Positions 41,759 through 50,791 of a DNA stretch of 64,000 nucleotides are shown here, piece by piece. The translations under genes were made by a program, and so were the position numbers. The notes beneath the pieces were generated by a model. It did no database searches. It was given only the letters and a program-made list of their open reading frames with translations, and had not been told where the DNA came from. The DNA comes from JAUASW01 sp036880965. Its GTDB lineage: Bacteria > Pseudomonadota > Gammaproteobacteria > Burkholderiales > Burkholderiaceae_C. The stretch spans positions 1-64,000 of the forward strand of contig NZ_JBAJMV010000002.1 of NCBI RefSeq assembly GCF_036880965.1, read 5' to 3'. Positions within the stretch are counted from its first letter, which is position 1. Each line of letters opens with the position of its first letter.

Positions 41759-42679
41759 ATGGAAAGACCGCAGCAAGCCCATTACCAGACCCTCGAAGAC
41801 GTGATCGGCAACACGCCGCTGATCCGATTGCAGCGCCTTGTCGGCGCCGATCAGGCCGCGCGCGGCAATGTGATCCTGGCCAAGCTGGAGGGCAACAACC
41901 CGGCCGGCTCCGTGAAGGACCGGCCCGCCATCAGCATGATCCGGCGCGCCGAAGAACGTGGCGAAATCAAGCCGGGCGACACGCTGATTGAAGCCACTTC
42001 CGGCAATACCGGCATCGCGCTGGCCATGGCTGCGGCCGTGCGTGGCTATCGCATGGTTTTGATAATGCCGGAGGACCTGTCGATCGAGCGGGCCCAGACG
42101 ATGAAGGCCTTCGGGGCCGAACTGATCTTGACGCCGCGCTCAGGTGGCATGGAATACGCCCGCGACCTGGCCGAGCAGATGCAGCGCGATGGCAAGGGCC
42201 GAGTGCTCGACCAGTTCGCCAACGTAGACAACCCGCGTGTCCACTACGAAACCACGGGCCCCGAGATCTGGCGCGATACCTGCGGGCGTATCACCCACTT
42301 TGTCAGCGCCATGGGCACCACCGGCACCATCACTGGCACCTCGCGATTCCTGAAGGAACAGAACGCAGCCGTACGCATCATTGGCGCCCAGCCATCGGAA
42401 GGCTCGCGCATTCCGGGCATCCGCAAGTGGCCCGAGGCCTATCTGCCCAAGATCTACGACCCCAGCGCGGTGGACGAGCTGATCCTGGTCAGCCAGGCCG
42501 ATGCCGAAGACATGGCGCGCCGCCTGGCGCGGGAAGAGGGCCTGTTTGCGGGCATCTCGGCCGCTGGTGCCTGTTGGGCCGCGCTGCAGCTGGCACGCAC
42601 GGTGAGCGATGCCACCATCGTCTTCGTCGTCTGCGACCGCGGCGATCGCTACCTCTCCACCGGCGTCTTTCCCGCATGA
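41759..42679 (+). CDS. cysM: Cysteine synthase B (O-acetylserine sulfhydrylase)
   Basis: 306-residue PLP enzyme making cysteine (or S-sulfocysteine from thiosulfate). DVIGNTPLIRLQRL at the N-terminus, PLP lysine K53 in NNPAGSVKDRPA, EATSGNTGIALAMAAA phosphate-binding region and GTTGTITGTSRFL. The CysM-type GSRIPGIRKWPEAYLP and the C-terminal VVCDRGDRYLSTGVF are present. ATG 41759 is the usual start; ATG 41750 adds three residues. Its stop overlaps the Nudix start. Confidence 0.94.
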   Translation: MERPQQAHYQTLEDVIGNTPLIRLQRLVGADQAARGNVILAKLEGNNPAGSVKDRPAISMIRRAEERGEIKPGDTLIEATSGNTGIALAMAAAVRGYRMVLIMPEDLSIERAQTMKAFGAELILTPRSGGMEYARDLAEQMQRDGKGRVLDQFANVDNPRVHYETTGPEIWRDTCGRITHFVSAMGTTGTITGTSRFLKEQNAAVRIIGAQPSEGSRIPGIRKWPEAYLPKIYDPSAVDELILVSQADAEDMARRLAREEGLFAGISAAGACWAALQLARTVSDATIVFVVCDRGDRYLSTGVFPA

Positions 42680-43221
42680 CAGGTGGCGGCAACTACCGCT
42701 TCTGCCCGCAGTGCGCGGGTCCGCTGGCCTGGCTGGTTCAGGATGAGGACAGTGGCCCGAAGGAGCGGCTGCGCTGTGCCGCCTGCGCCTATACGCACTG
42801 GAACAACCCGACGCCTGTGCTCGCCGCGGTGGTGGAATGCCTGGACCGTGAGGGTCAGGTCTTGCTGGCCCGCAATGCGGCCTGGCCGGGCCGCTTCTTT
42901 GGCTTGATCACCGGCTTCATGGAGGCTGGCGAGACGCCTGAAGCCGGCATCTGCCGCGAGCTGCTGGAAGAAACCGGGCTTGAGGCCGTATCAGTGCCAG
43001 CGCTGATCGGCGTCTACGATTTCCAGCGCATGAACCAGGTCATCATTGCCTACCATGTGCCGGCGCGCGGTGAGATCCGCCTCTCCCCCGAGCTGGCCGA
43101 GTACAAGCTGCTGCCGCCCGCCGAGGTGCGCTGCTGGCCGGCCGGTACCGGACAGGCGATGGCGCAGTGGCTGCGCTCCCGCGGCATCGAGCCCCAATGG
43201 CTTGAACTTCCCAAGCCCTAG
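42676..43221 (+). CDS. Zinc-ribbon Nudix hydrolase
   Basis: 181 residues. The N-terminal zinc ribbon has two CxxC pairs (FCPQCAG and LRCAACAY), then a Nudix domain with the complete box GFMEAGETPEAGICRELLEETGL. This resembles NudC-like or ADP-ribose/NADH-type Nudix enzymes that hydrolyse nucleoside diphosphate derivatives; the specific NudC SQPWPFP motif is not seen. ATGA overlap with cysM shows coupling. Confidence 0.88.
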   Translation: MTGGGNYRFCPQCAGPLAWLVQDEDSGPKERLRCAACAYTHWNNPTPVLAAVVECLDREGQVLLARNAAWPGRFFGLITGFMEAGETPEAGICRELLEETGLEAVSVPALIGVYDFQRMNQVIIAYHVPARGEIRLSPELAEYKLLPPAEVRCWPAGTGQAMAQWLRSRGIEPQWLELPKP

Positions 43222-43252
43222 AATCGACGCCAAACGACTGAGGCATATGTCC

Positions 43253-43480
43253 ATGAACATCCACAAGGAAATCGACACCCGCGGCCTCAACTGCCCGCTG
43301 CCCATCCTCAAGGCCAAGAAGGCCTTGGCAGAGATGGAGAGTGGCCAGCTGCTGAAGGTGGTGGCCACCGACCCCGGCTCTATGCGTGATTTCCAGGCGT
43401 TTGCGCGCCAGACCGGCAATGAGCTGGTCGAGCAGGCCAACCAGGCCGATGAGTTCATTCATGTGCTGAAGCGCCGCTGA
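43253..43480 (+). CDS. TusA-family sulfur-carrier/sulfurtransferase
   Basis: 75 residues. IDTRGLNCPLPILKAKKAL contains the CPxP motif whose cysteine carries persulfide sulfur in TusA proteins; the C-terminal half is a typical TusA alpha/beta sandwich ending DEFIHVLKRR. GAGG precedes ATG 43253 by 9 bases; ATG 43247 is too close. It follows cysM and the Nudix gene, a sulfur-related neighbourhood. Whether it acts in tRNA thiolation (canonical TusA) or another sulfur relay is open. Confidence 0.88.
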   Translation: MNIHKEIDTRGLNCPLPILKAKKALAEMESGQLLKVVATDPGSMRDFQAFARQTGNELVEQANQADEFIHVLKRR

Positions 43481-43503
43481 ATCTGCTCGACCCGGAAAAG
43501 AAC

Positions 43504-43531
43504 AAGGGCCCGTCATCACTGACGGGCCCTT
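43504..43531. terminator. Terminator between the tusA-like gene and tRNA-Ser
   Basis: AAGGGCCCGTCA-TCAC-TGACGGGCCCTT, a perfect 12-base stem. Minus-strand side is followed by TTGTTCTTTT, so it suits the tRNA gene especially. Confidence 0.85.
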
Positions 43532-43540
43532 CCCAATTTC

Positions 43541-43631
43541 TGGCGGAGCAGGCGGGATTCGAACCCGCGGTGGGCTATTAACCCACACACGCTTTCCAGG
43601 CGTGCGACTTAAACCACTCATCCACCGCTCC
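43541..43631 (-). tRNA. tRNA-Ser (anticodon GGA)
   Basis: 91 bases with encoded CCA. Acceptor GGAGCGG/CTGCTCC, anticodon stem ACGCC-type with loop CTGGAAA (anticodon GGA), long variable arm (TGTGGGTTAATAGCCCACC), T-arm GCGGGTTCGAATCCCGC. Reads UCC/UCU. Confidence 0.97.
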
Positions 43632-43675
43632 GAAGCCCGCCATTCTAGCCTAGATTTTTGGGCGTTCTGAGCAGT

Positions 43676-44593
43676 TCAGGACTTGAGAGTGGAAGCTTTC
43701 ATCAAGGCCATGGCAGTGCCGATCAGGCCTGAGACCTCACTCATATTGCCGGGCACGATCATCGTGTTGTTCTTCTGGGCCAACTGGGCGTAGGCGTCAA
43801 CCGCTTTCTCGGCCACCTTCAGCTGAACGGCCTGGTCGCCGCCGGGCTGCTGGATGGAGGCGGCGATCTTGCGGATGGCGTCCGCCGTGGCGTCTGCGAC
43901 AGCCGTGATTGCCGCGGCTTCACCCAGGGCCTTGTTGATCTCGGCCTGCTTCTGGCCTTCGGAGCGGGCGATGGCCGCCTCGCGCTCGCCGGTGGCAATG
44001 TTGATTTGCTCCTGGCGGCGACCTTCTGAGGCGGCGATCAGGGCGCGCTTTTCGCGCTCGGCGGTGATTTGTGCCTGCATGGAGTGCAGGATGGCGGGCG
44101 GCGGGGTCAGGTCCTTGATCTCGTAGCGCAGCACCTTCACGCCCCAGTTCAATGCCGCCTCGTCCAGGGCCTCCACCACGGAGGTGTTGATGACGGCGCG
44201 CTCCTCGAAGGTGCGGTCGAGTTCCATGCGGCCGATCACCGAGCGCAGGGTTGTCTGGGCGAGCTGGGTGATGGCAGTGATGTAGTTGCTGGAGCCATAG
44301 CTGGCGCGCATCGCATCGGTCACCTGGAAGTAGAGGATGCCATCCACCGTCAGCTGGGTATTGTCCTTGGTGATGCAGACCTGGCTCGGCACGTCGAGCG
44401 GGATTTCCTTCAGGGAGTGCTTGTAGGCCAGGCGATCGACAAAGGGCACCAGGAAGTTCAATCCCGGCGTGAGTGTGCCGTGATAGCGGCCCAGGCGTTC
44501 AACCACCCAGGCATGCTGCTGCGGCACGACCTTGACCGACTGGATGACAAAGACGGCTGCGACGACCAGCAGCACCAGTGCAACGATTTCCAT
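43676..44593 (-). CDS. SPFH/Band 7 (slipin/paraslipin, QmcA-like) membrane protein
   Basis: 305 residues. An N-terminal membrane anchor (VALVLLVVAAVFVIQSV), then QQHAWVVERLGRYHGTLTPGLNFLVPFVDR, the Band 7 core with SVIGRMELDRTFEERAVIN and WGVKVLRYEIKDLTPP. A long helical coiled-coil segment follows (EREKRALIAASEGRRQEQINIATGEREAAI-type repeats). Such proteins form membrane microdomain scaffolds. It is paired with an NfeD gene upstream, the normal partner. Confidence 0.93.
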   Translation of the reverse strand: MEIVALVLLVVAAVFVIQSVKVVPQQHAWVVERLGRYHGTLTPGLNFLVPFVDRLAYKHSLKEIPLDVPSQVCITKDNTQLTVDGILYFQVTDAMRASYGSSNYITAITQLAQTTLRSVIGRMELDRTFEERAVINTSVVEALDEAALNWGVKVLRYEIKDLTPPPAILHSMQAQITAEREKRALIAASEGRRQEQINIATGEREAAIARSEGQKQAEINKALGEAAAITAVADATADAIRKIAASIQQPGGDQAVQLKVAEKAVDAYAQLAQKNNTMIVPGNMSEVSGLIGTAMALMKASTLKS

Positions 44594-44635
44594 GCATCTC
44601 CCCTTGCTTGATGTTGATTTGGATCTTGAGCGGAT

Positions 44636-45058
44636 TCAGGCCGCGTCGAGCAGCAGGCAGTTGCCGTCGACTGCCCTGATGACAAAGCGGCCGCTGTGTG
44701 GCTGACCTTCACCCTGGAAGCGTGCTTGCCAATCGGCGCCACGGTACTTGACGGTGGTGCGGCCGTCCTTGGCCCAGTGCTGGACCTGCACGGTTTGACC
44801 AATGTCCAGGTTGACGTCGCGATCTGCATGGGCGGGCAAGCGAACCTGCTTGCTGCGGCGCATGTGCCAGAGTGCGACTGCGGCACCGCCGATGACGGCG
44901 CCAGTCACCATCTGGATCGGCAGGCTCAGCCCGAGGTGTGCTGCGAGTGCGGCAGCAGCAGCGCCGACGGCCAGCATCAGCAGATAGAAGGTGCCCGTTG
45001 CCAGTTCGGCTGCGACCAGCAGGCCGGCGACGATCCACCAGGCGATGGCTTGATTCAT
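44636..45058 (-). CDS. NfeD-family membrane protein (short form)
   Basis: 140 residues. Three membrane helices (about 5–70), then a C-terminal OB-fold domain (VNLDIGQTVQVQHWAKDG...TVKYRGADWQARF). This is the short NfeD without the ClpP-like protease part. GGGGGAG lies just upstream of ATG 45058. It is 42 bases upstream of the slipin gene; the two products are expected to work together. Confidence 0.9.
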   Translation of the reverse strand: MNQAIAWWIVAGLLVAAELATGTFYLLMLAVGAAAAALAAHLGLSLPIQMVTGAVIGGAAVALWHMRRSKQVRLPAHADRDVNLDIGQTVQVQHWAKDGRTTVKYRGADWQARFQGEGQPHSGRFVIRAVDGNCLLLDAA

Positions 45059-45217
45059 GGCTCCCCCATTTGTTGCAAATGAGTGTAGCGCCGGCCCCGG
45101 AGTGCCCAGCCCGTTCTGTTTGTGCGACAAACAGGGGTGGCGTCTTGCGTCGCGGGCGCTTGGCCCTACACTTCGCGCCTTTCGTTTTTCTGCTCAGCGC
45201 CCTCTGGAGGCCAAGCC

Positions 45218-47479
45218 ATGCTGCGTTTTCGTTTTCCCATCGTCATCATCGACGAGGACTACCGCTCCGAGAACACCTCGGGTCTGGGCATCCGCGCCCT
45301 GGCTGACGCCATTCAGAAAGAGGGCTTCGAGGTGCTGGGCGTCACCAGCTACGGCGACCTTTCGCAATTTGCCCAGCAGCAGAGCCGCGCGGGCGCCTTC
45401 ATCCTCTCGATCGACGACGAGGAGTTCACGCCCGGCCCCGAGCTTGATCCGGCCGTCTTGAACCTGCGCAAGTTCATCGAGGAAATCCGCTTCAAGAATG
45501 CGGACATCCCGATCTACGTCTACGGCGAAACACGCACCTCGCAGCACTTGCCCAACGATGTGCTGCGCGAGCTGCATGGATTCATCCACATGTTCGAGGA
45601 CACGCCGGAGTTTGTGGCCCGCCACATCATCCGGGAGGCCAAGAGCTACCTCGACGGCCTCGCGCCGCCGTTCTTCAAGGCGCTGATGGATTACGCGCAG
45701 GACGGCTCCTACAGCTGGCACTGCCCGGGCCACTCGGGCGGTGTTGCCTTCCTGAAGAGTCCGGTGGGTCAGATGTTCCACCAGTTCTTCGGCGAGAACA
45801 TGCTGCGCGCCGACGTCTGCAATGCGGTTGAAGAGCTGGGCCAGCTGCTGGACCACACCGGCCCGGTAGCTGCTTCAGAGAAGAATGCAGCGCGCATCTT
45901 CAACGCCGACCACTGCTTCTTCGTCACCAACGGTACGTCGACGTCCAACAAGATGGTATGGCACCACACAGTGGCGCCGGGCGATGTGGTGGTGGTGGAC
46001 CGCAACTGCCACAAGTCCATCCTGCACTCGATCATCATGACCGGCGCCGTGCCCGTGTTCATGACACCGACGCGCAACCACTACGGCATCATCGGCCCGA
46101 TCCCCGAAAGCGAGTTCTCGCCCGAGGTGATCCGCAAGAAAATTGCCAAGAACCCGCTGCTCAAGGGTGTGGACGCCAAGAAGGTCAAGCCGCGCATCAT
46201 GACGCTGACGCAGAGCACCTATGACGGCGTGCTCTACAACACCGAGACGATCAAGGCAAAGCTCGACGGCTGGATCGATACCCTGCATTTCGACGAGGCC
46301 TGGCTACCGCATGCGGCCTTCCATGGCTTCTACGGCTCCTACCATTCGATGGGCAAGAACCGCCCGCGCCCGAAAGAGGCGATGGTGTATGCCACGCAAT
46401 CCACGCACAAGCTGCTGGCCGGCATCAGCCAGGCTTCGCAGGTGCTCGTGCAGGACGCACAAAACGTCAAGCTGGACAAGCATTTGTTCAACGAGGCTTA
46501 CCTGATGCACACCTCGACCAGCCCGCAGTACTCGATCATTGCGAGCTGCGATGTGGCTGCCGCGATGATGGACGCGCCTGGCGGCCCGGCCCTGGTGGAA
46601 GAGAGCATTTCCGAGGCGCTGGACTTCCGCCGCGCAATGCGCAAGGTCGAGGCCGACTACGACAAGGACTGGTGGTTCAAGGTCTGGGGTCCGGACAAGC
46701 TGGCCGACGAAGGCATCGGCAAGCCGGCAGACTGGATGCTCAAGGCCAACCAGAAGTGGCACGGCTTCGGCAACCTGGCTTCGGGCTTCAATATGTTGGA
46801 CCCGATCAAGTCCACCATCATCACGCCCGGCCTGGACATGAGCGGCAAGTTCGCCAAGACCGGCATCCCAGCCAGCATCGTCACCAAGTTCCTGGCCGAG
46901 CATGGCGTGGTGGTGGAGAAGACGGGCCTGTATTCCTTTTTCATCCTGTTCACCATCGGCATCACCAAGGGCCGCTGGAACACGCTGCTGACCGCGTTGC
47001 AGCAGTTCAAGGACGACTACGACCGCAATGCGCCGTTGTGGCGCATCCTGCCGGAGTTCTGTGCCGCCCAACCGCGCTATGAGCGCATGGGGCTGCGCGA
47101 CCTCTGCCAGAGCATCCACGAGGCCTACGCCAAGGGCGACATCGCGCGTCTCACGACCGAGGTCTACCTGTCGGACCTCGAGCCGGCAATGAAGCCCAGC
47201 GATGCCTATGCCCATATCGCTCATCGCCGCACCGACCGCGTCGAGATCGACAAGCTCGAAGGCCGCGTGACGACCTCGCTGCTGACGCCTTACCCGCCAG
47301 GCATACCGCTGCTGATTCCGGGCGAGCGCTTCAACAAGAAGATCGTGGATTACCTGAAGTTCACCCGTGACTTCAATGCCAAGTTCCCCGGCTTCGCCAC
47401 GGATGTGCATGGCCTGGTGGAAGAGAAGGGCGAAGATGGCCGCTCGCGCTACTTCGTGGACTGTGTTTCCCTGAAGTGA
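45218..47479 (+). CDS. Inducible-type arginine/lysine/ornithine decarboxylase
   Basis: 753-residue PLP fold-type I decarboxylase. N-terminal receiver-like wing domain (1–130), SWHCPGHSGGVAFLKSP, FFVTNGTSTSNKMVWH, FDEAWLPHAAFHGFY, PLP lysine K398 in QSTHKLLAG and STSPQYSIIAS follow. The C-terminal domain has LLTPYPPGIPLLIPGERF. The length and full wing domain fit the decameric acid-stress enzymes (AdiA/LdcI/SpeF). Among these, substrate cannot be fixed by eye; arginine is favoured by overall resemblance. CTGGAGG precedes ATG 45218. No antiporter (AdiC/CadB-like) gene is adjacent. Confidence 0.9.
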   Translation: MLRFRFPIVIIDEDYRSENTSGLGIRALADAIQKEGFEVLGVTSYGDLSQFAQQQSRAGAFILSIDDEEFTPGPELDPAVLNLRKFIEEIRFKNADIPIYVYGETRTSQHLPNDVLRELHGFIHMFEDTPEFVARHIIREAKSYLDGLAPPFFKALMDYAQDGSYSWHCPGHSGGVAFLKSPVGQMFHQFFGENMLRADVCNAVEELGQLLDHTGPVAASEKNAARIFNADHCFFVTNGTSTSNKMVWHHTVAPGDVVVVDRNCHKSILHSIIMTGAVPVFMTPTRNHYGIIGPIPESEFSPEVIRKKIAKNPLLKGVDAKKVKPRIMTLTQSTYDGVLYNTETIKAKLDGWIDTLHFDEAWLPHAAFHGFYGSYHSMGKNRPRPKEAMVYATQSTHKLLAGISQASQVLVQDAQNVKLDKHLFNEAYLMHTSTSPQYSIIASCDVAAAMMDAPGGPALVEESISEALDFRRAMRKVEADYDKDWWFKVWGPDKLADEGIGKPADWMLKANQKWHGFGNLASGFNMLDPIKSTIITPGLDMSGKFAKTGIPASIVTKFLAEHGVVVEKTGLYSFFILFTIGITKGRWNTLLTALQQFKDDYDRNAPLWRILPEFCAAQPRYERMGLRDLCQSIHEAYAKGDIARLTTEVYLSDLEPAMKPSDAYAHIAHRRTDRVEIDKLEGRVTTSLLTPYPPGIPLLIPGERFNKKIVDYLKFTRDFNAKFPGFATDVHGLVEEKGEDGRSRYFVDCVSLK

Positions 47480-47494
47480 GCGCGAGTCGGAAAC

Positions 47495-47524
47495 AAAAAA
47501 ACGGGGCCCAAGGGCCCCGTTTTC
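47495..47524. terminator. Bidirectional terminator between the decarboxylase and fabI
   Basis: A6 then ACGGGGCCC-AA-GGGCCCCGT then TTTCC. It serves the converging genes on both strands. Confidence 0.85.
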
Positions 47525-47542
47525 CATTGCTGATTCAGAGAC

Positions 47543-48325
47543 TCAGGAGTCGCCGGCCAAGGCCACGTGGCTGAAACCACCATCCACATAGATGATTTCC
47601 GAGCTGATGCCGCCAGACAGGTCGGACAGCAGGAAGGCGGCCGTGTTGCCGACATCGTCGATCGTCACATTGCGGCGGATCGGCGTGGTGGCGGCGAAGG
47701 CCGACATCAGCTTTCCGAAGTCCTTGATGCCCGAGGCGGCCAGCGTCTTGATCGGGCCGGCCGAGATGCCGTTGACGCGGATGCCCTTGGCGCCCAGGTT
47801 GTAGGCCAGGTAGCGCACGCTGGCTTCCAGCGAAGCCTTGGCCAGGCCCATGGTGTTGTAGTTGGGCACGAAGCGCTCGGCGCCCAGGTAGCTCAAGGTG
47901 ATCAGCGAGGCGTTGGTGCGCAGGCGCGGTGCGGCGGCCTTTGCCATGGCCGGGAAGCTGTAGGCCGAGATGTCGTGGGCGATGCGATAGTTTTCGCGCG
48001 TCAGGCCGTCCAGGAAATCGCCGGCGATGGCGTCGCGCGGCGCGAAACCGATGGAATGGACGAAACCGTCGAATTCGGGCCAGACCTCGCCCAGCTGGGC
48101 AAACATGGCTTCGATCTGCTCGTCGCTGCTGACGTCGCAGTCGAAAATCAGCTTGGAATCAAACTCGGCGGCAAAATCGGTGATGCGCTCCTTGAAGCGC
48201 TCGCCCACATAGCTGAATGCCAGTTCGGCGCCTTCGCGGTGGCAGGCCTTGGCAATGCCGTAGGCAATCGAACGGTTGGACAATACGCCCGTGATCAGCA
48301 ATCGCTTGCCGGCGAGAAAACCCAT
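47543..48325 (-). CDS. fabI: Enoyl-[acyl-carrier-protein] reductase (NADH) FabI
   Basis: Last step of each fatty-acid elongation cycle (260 aa). MGFLAGKRLLITGVLSNRSIAYGIAKACHREGAELAFSY is the classical N-terminus with an atypical SDR nucleotide motif. YLGAERFVPNYNTMGLAKASLE has the catalytic Tyr-x6-Lys pair, and ISAGPIKTLAASGI is the substrate-loop region. ATG 48325 is the family start, although the frame stays open far upstream. Confidence 0.96.
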   Translation of the reverse strand: MGFLAGKRLLITGVLSNRSIAYGIAKACHREGAELAFSYVGERFKERITDFAAEFDSKLIFDCDVSSDEQIEAMFAQLGEVWPEFDGFVHSIGFAPRDAIAGDFLDGLTRENYRIAHDISAYSFPAMAKAAAPRLRTNASLITLSYLGAERFVPNYNTMGLAKASLEASVRYLAYNLGAKGIRVNGISAGPIKTLAASGIKDFGKLMSAFAATTPIRRNVTIDDVGNTAAFLLSDLSGGISSEIIYVDGGFSHVALAGDS

Positions 48326-48395
48326 GGTGGCTCCTGTTTGTTGGTTATCGGGGCCGGATTTTGGCATGCCATGAGCCTCGCGGGCGGCATGCAGC

Positions 48396-48424
48396 TTGTC
48401 GGCATGGTGCTTGCATAGTACAAT
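48396..48424 (+). promoter_or_regulatory. Sigma70-type promoter of the rimP–nusA–infB operon
   Basis: TTGTCG (48396–48401), 17-base spacer, TACAAT (48419–48424). Transcription from here gives a leader of about 210 bases before rimP. The leader has T9 (48545–48553) running into the hairpin TTGGCG-AA-CGCCAA. The divergent spacer 48326–48643 (318 bases) holds no gene otherwise; the fabI promoter must also be there but was not pinned down. Confidence 0.7.
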
Positions 48425-48643
48425 CCCGGCTTCGCTGGCAAGGCATGACGGCGAACGCAAGGCAAGTGCAGCAAGAGTCACAAGCGCAGTCAGCAAACTG
48501 ATTGAGCCGAGGCGATTGCAGATGTGGGCGGATTCATCCAGCCCATTTTTTTTTGGCGAACGCCAAATGCATATGCAGTTGCACACCGGCCTTGCCCTGC
48601 GATCCCACGAATTTTTGAATCTGCGAGCGACAAAGAACCACGC

Positions 48644-49264
48644 ATGAATTGGCAAGCGGCTGTTGAGAAAACCGTGACCGGCCTCGGTTACGAACTGGTG
48701 GACTGCGAACGCAGTGCTGCCGGCTTGCTGCGCGTGTACATCGACAAGCTGAGCGGAGAACTCGCCGCCGGCGCCTTCATCACGGTCGACGACTGCGAGA
48801 AGGTCACCCGCCAACTGCAGTATGTGCTCGAAGTCGAGAACGCACCTTACGAGCGTCTTGAAGTTTCTTCCCCCGGCGTTGACCGCCCGCTGAAGAAGCT
48901 GGCCGACTACCAGCGATTCGCTGGCGAGGAAGTGCAGATCACGCTGCGCGTGGCATTTCAGGGCCGCAAGAAATACAAGGGTCTGCTGCAGGCCGAAGGC
49001 GAGGGCTGGCGTCTCGTCTTCAACGACGGCAAGGCCGATCAAGCACTGGATTTTTCCCTTGAAGAGGTGCGCGAGGCCAAGCTGGTGCCGGCGCTGACCT
49101 TCAAGGGGCGCAATGCCCAGCCCAAGGAACTGCATGGGGCGGGCGAAACGGTGACCGAGGCCAAGAAGGCCAAGGCACCCAAGAAGCGCAGCAATGCAAA
49201 GGCGCGGCAGTCCGTCGAGACTGTTGGCGAAGACGAAAAGGTTGATGGAGGTCCTGATCAATGA
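48644..49264 (+). CDS. rimP: Ribosome maturation factor RimP
   Basis: 206 residues; needed for 30S assembly. N-terminal domain EKTVTGLGYELVDCERSAAGLLRVYIDK, then ITVDDCEKVTRQLQYVLE and APYERLEVSSPGVDRPLKK (the family signature), then the SH3-like C-terminal domain. A basic/acidic low-complexity tail of about 45 residues is longer than in E. coli. The stop overlaps nusA (ATGA). Confidence 0.94.
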   Translation: MNWQAAVEKTVTGLGYELVDCERSAAGLLRVYIDKLSGELAAGAFITVDDCEKVTRQLQYVLEVENAPYERLEVSSPGVDRPLKKLADYQRFAGEEVQITLRVAFQGRKKYKGLLQAEGEGWRLVFNDGKADQALDFSLEEVREAKLVPALTFKGRNAQPKELHGAGETVTEAKKAKAPKKRSNAKARQSVETVGEDEKVDGGPDQ

Positions 49265-50739
49265 ACCGCGAACTGTTGATGCTGGTGGACGCGATTTCGC
49301 GCGAGAAGAGCGTGGAGCGCGACGTCGTGTTCGGCGCCGTCGAGGCCGCCCTGGCCTCGGCCACCAAGAAGCTGTATGGCACGGAAGTCGACATCCGTGT
49401 GGCCATTGATCGTGACTCCGGCGAGTACGAGACCTTCCGTCGCTGGCATGTCGTGCCCAATGAGGCCGGCCTGCAGAACGCCGATGCCGAGATCCTGCTG
49501 TTCGAAGCGCAGGAACAGATCGAAGACATCGAGATCGACGACCACATCGAGGAACCGGTTGAATCGGTGCCGATCGGCCGTATCGGTGCCCAGGCCGCCA
49601 AGCAGGTCATCCTGCAGAAGATCCGCGACGCCGAGCGCGAGCAGCTGCTGAACGACTTCATGTCGCGCGGAGAGAAGATCTTCATGGGTACGGTCAAGCG
49701 CCTGGACAAGGGCGACATCATTGCCGAGTCGGGCCGCGTCGAAGGGCGCCTCAAGCGCGGCGAAATGATCCCCAAGGAAAATCTGCGCACTGGCGACCGC
49801 GTTCGCGCCGTCATCCTGGGCGTGGACCCCACCCAGCGTGGGCCCCAGATCATGCTCTCGCGCTCCTCGCCCGAGTTCATGAAGGAACTGTTCGCGCAGG
49901 AAGTGCCTGAGATCGAACAAGGCCTGCTCGAGATCAAGAGCTGCGCCCGTGACTCCGGCAGCCGCGCCAAGATCGCGGTGCTCTCGCATGACAAGCGCGT
50001 CGACCCGATCGGCACCTGCGTCGGCGTGCGCGGTTCGCGCGTCAACGGCGTGACCAACGAGCTGGCCGGTGAGCGCGTGGACATCGTGCTGTGGTCGGAA
50101 GACCCGGCTCAGTTCGTCATCGGCGCCCTGGCTCCTGCCAACGTGCAGTCCATCGTGGTGGACGAAGAACGACATGCCATGGACGTGGTGGTTGACGAGG
50201 AAAACCTCGCCATCGCCATCGGCCGCGGCGGCCAGAACGTGCGGCTCGCTTCCGAGCTGACCGGCTGGCGCATCAACATCATGACGGCCGAGGAATCAGC
50301 GGCCAAGCATGAAATCGAATCGGAATCGGTGCGCAAGCTCTTCGTCGACAAGCTCGACGTGGACGAGGAAGTCGCCGATATCCTGATCGCCGAAGGATTC
50401 ACCAGCCTGGAAGAAGTGGCCTACGTGCCTATGCAGGAAATGCTGGAAATCGAGGCCTTCGACGAGGACACGGTCAACGAGTTGCGCACCCGAGCCAAGG
50501 ATGCGCTGCTGACCATGGAAATTGCCAAGGAAGAGAAGGTCGAGGAAGTGTCCCAAGACCTGCGTGATCTGGAAGGCGTGACGCCCGACCTGATCGCCAA
50601 GCTCGCCGATGGCGGCATCCACACACGCGACGACCTGGCCGATCTGGCCGTCGACGAACTCGTTGAACTGGCCGGCATGGACGAGGCTGATGCCCGCACC
50701 ATGATCATGAAGGCCCGCGAACATTGGTTCACCGCCTGA
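49261..50739 (+). CDS. nusA: Transcription termination/antitermination factor NusA
   Basis: 492 residues. NusA N-domain (1–130, LMLVDAISREKSVERDVVFGAVEAAL), S1 domain (about 135–200, GEKIFMGTVKRLDKGDIIAE), two KH domains (about 205–345, GRGGQNVRLASELTGW) and two C-terminal acidic helix-hairpin-helix repeats. All are present, as in gamma/betaproteobacterial NusA. Confidence 0.97.
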   Translation: MNRELLMLVDAISREKSVERDVVFGAVEAALASATKKLYGTEVDIRVAIDRDSGEYETFRRWHVVPNEAGLQNADAEILLFEAQEQIEDIEIDDHIEEPVESVPIGRIGAQAAKQVILQKIRDAEREQLLNDFMSRGEKIFMGTVKRLDKGDIIAESGRVEGRLKRGEMIPKENLRTGDRVRAVILGVDPTQRGPQIMLSRSSPEFMKELFAQEVPEIEQGLLEIKSCARDSGSRAKIAVLSHDKRVDPIGTCVGVRGSRVNGVTNELAGERVDIVLWSEDPAQFVIGALAPANVQSIVVDEERHAMDVVVDEENLAIAIGRGGQNVRLASELTGWRINIMTAEESAAKHEIESESVRKLFVDKLDVDEEVADILIAEGFTSLEEVAYVPMQEMLEIEAFDEDTVNELRTRAKDALLTMEIAKEEKVEEVSQDLRDLEGVTPDLIAKLADGGIHTRDDLADLAVDELVELAGMDEADARTMIMKAREHWFTA

Positions 50740-50791
50740 GGCGCTGAAGACCAATCAATTCGCACAGCAGATTAAGCACAAGGATTCAACA

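Noticed and set aside
48545..48567. T9 plus hairpin as an intrinsic terminator
   Set aside because: On the plus strand the T tract precedes the stem, and on the minus strand it becomes an A tract after the stem; neither is a terminator.
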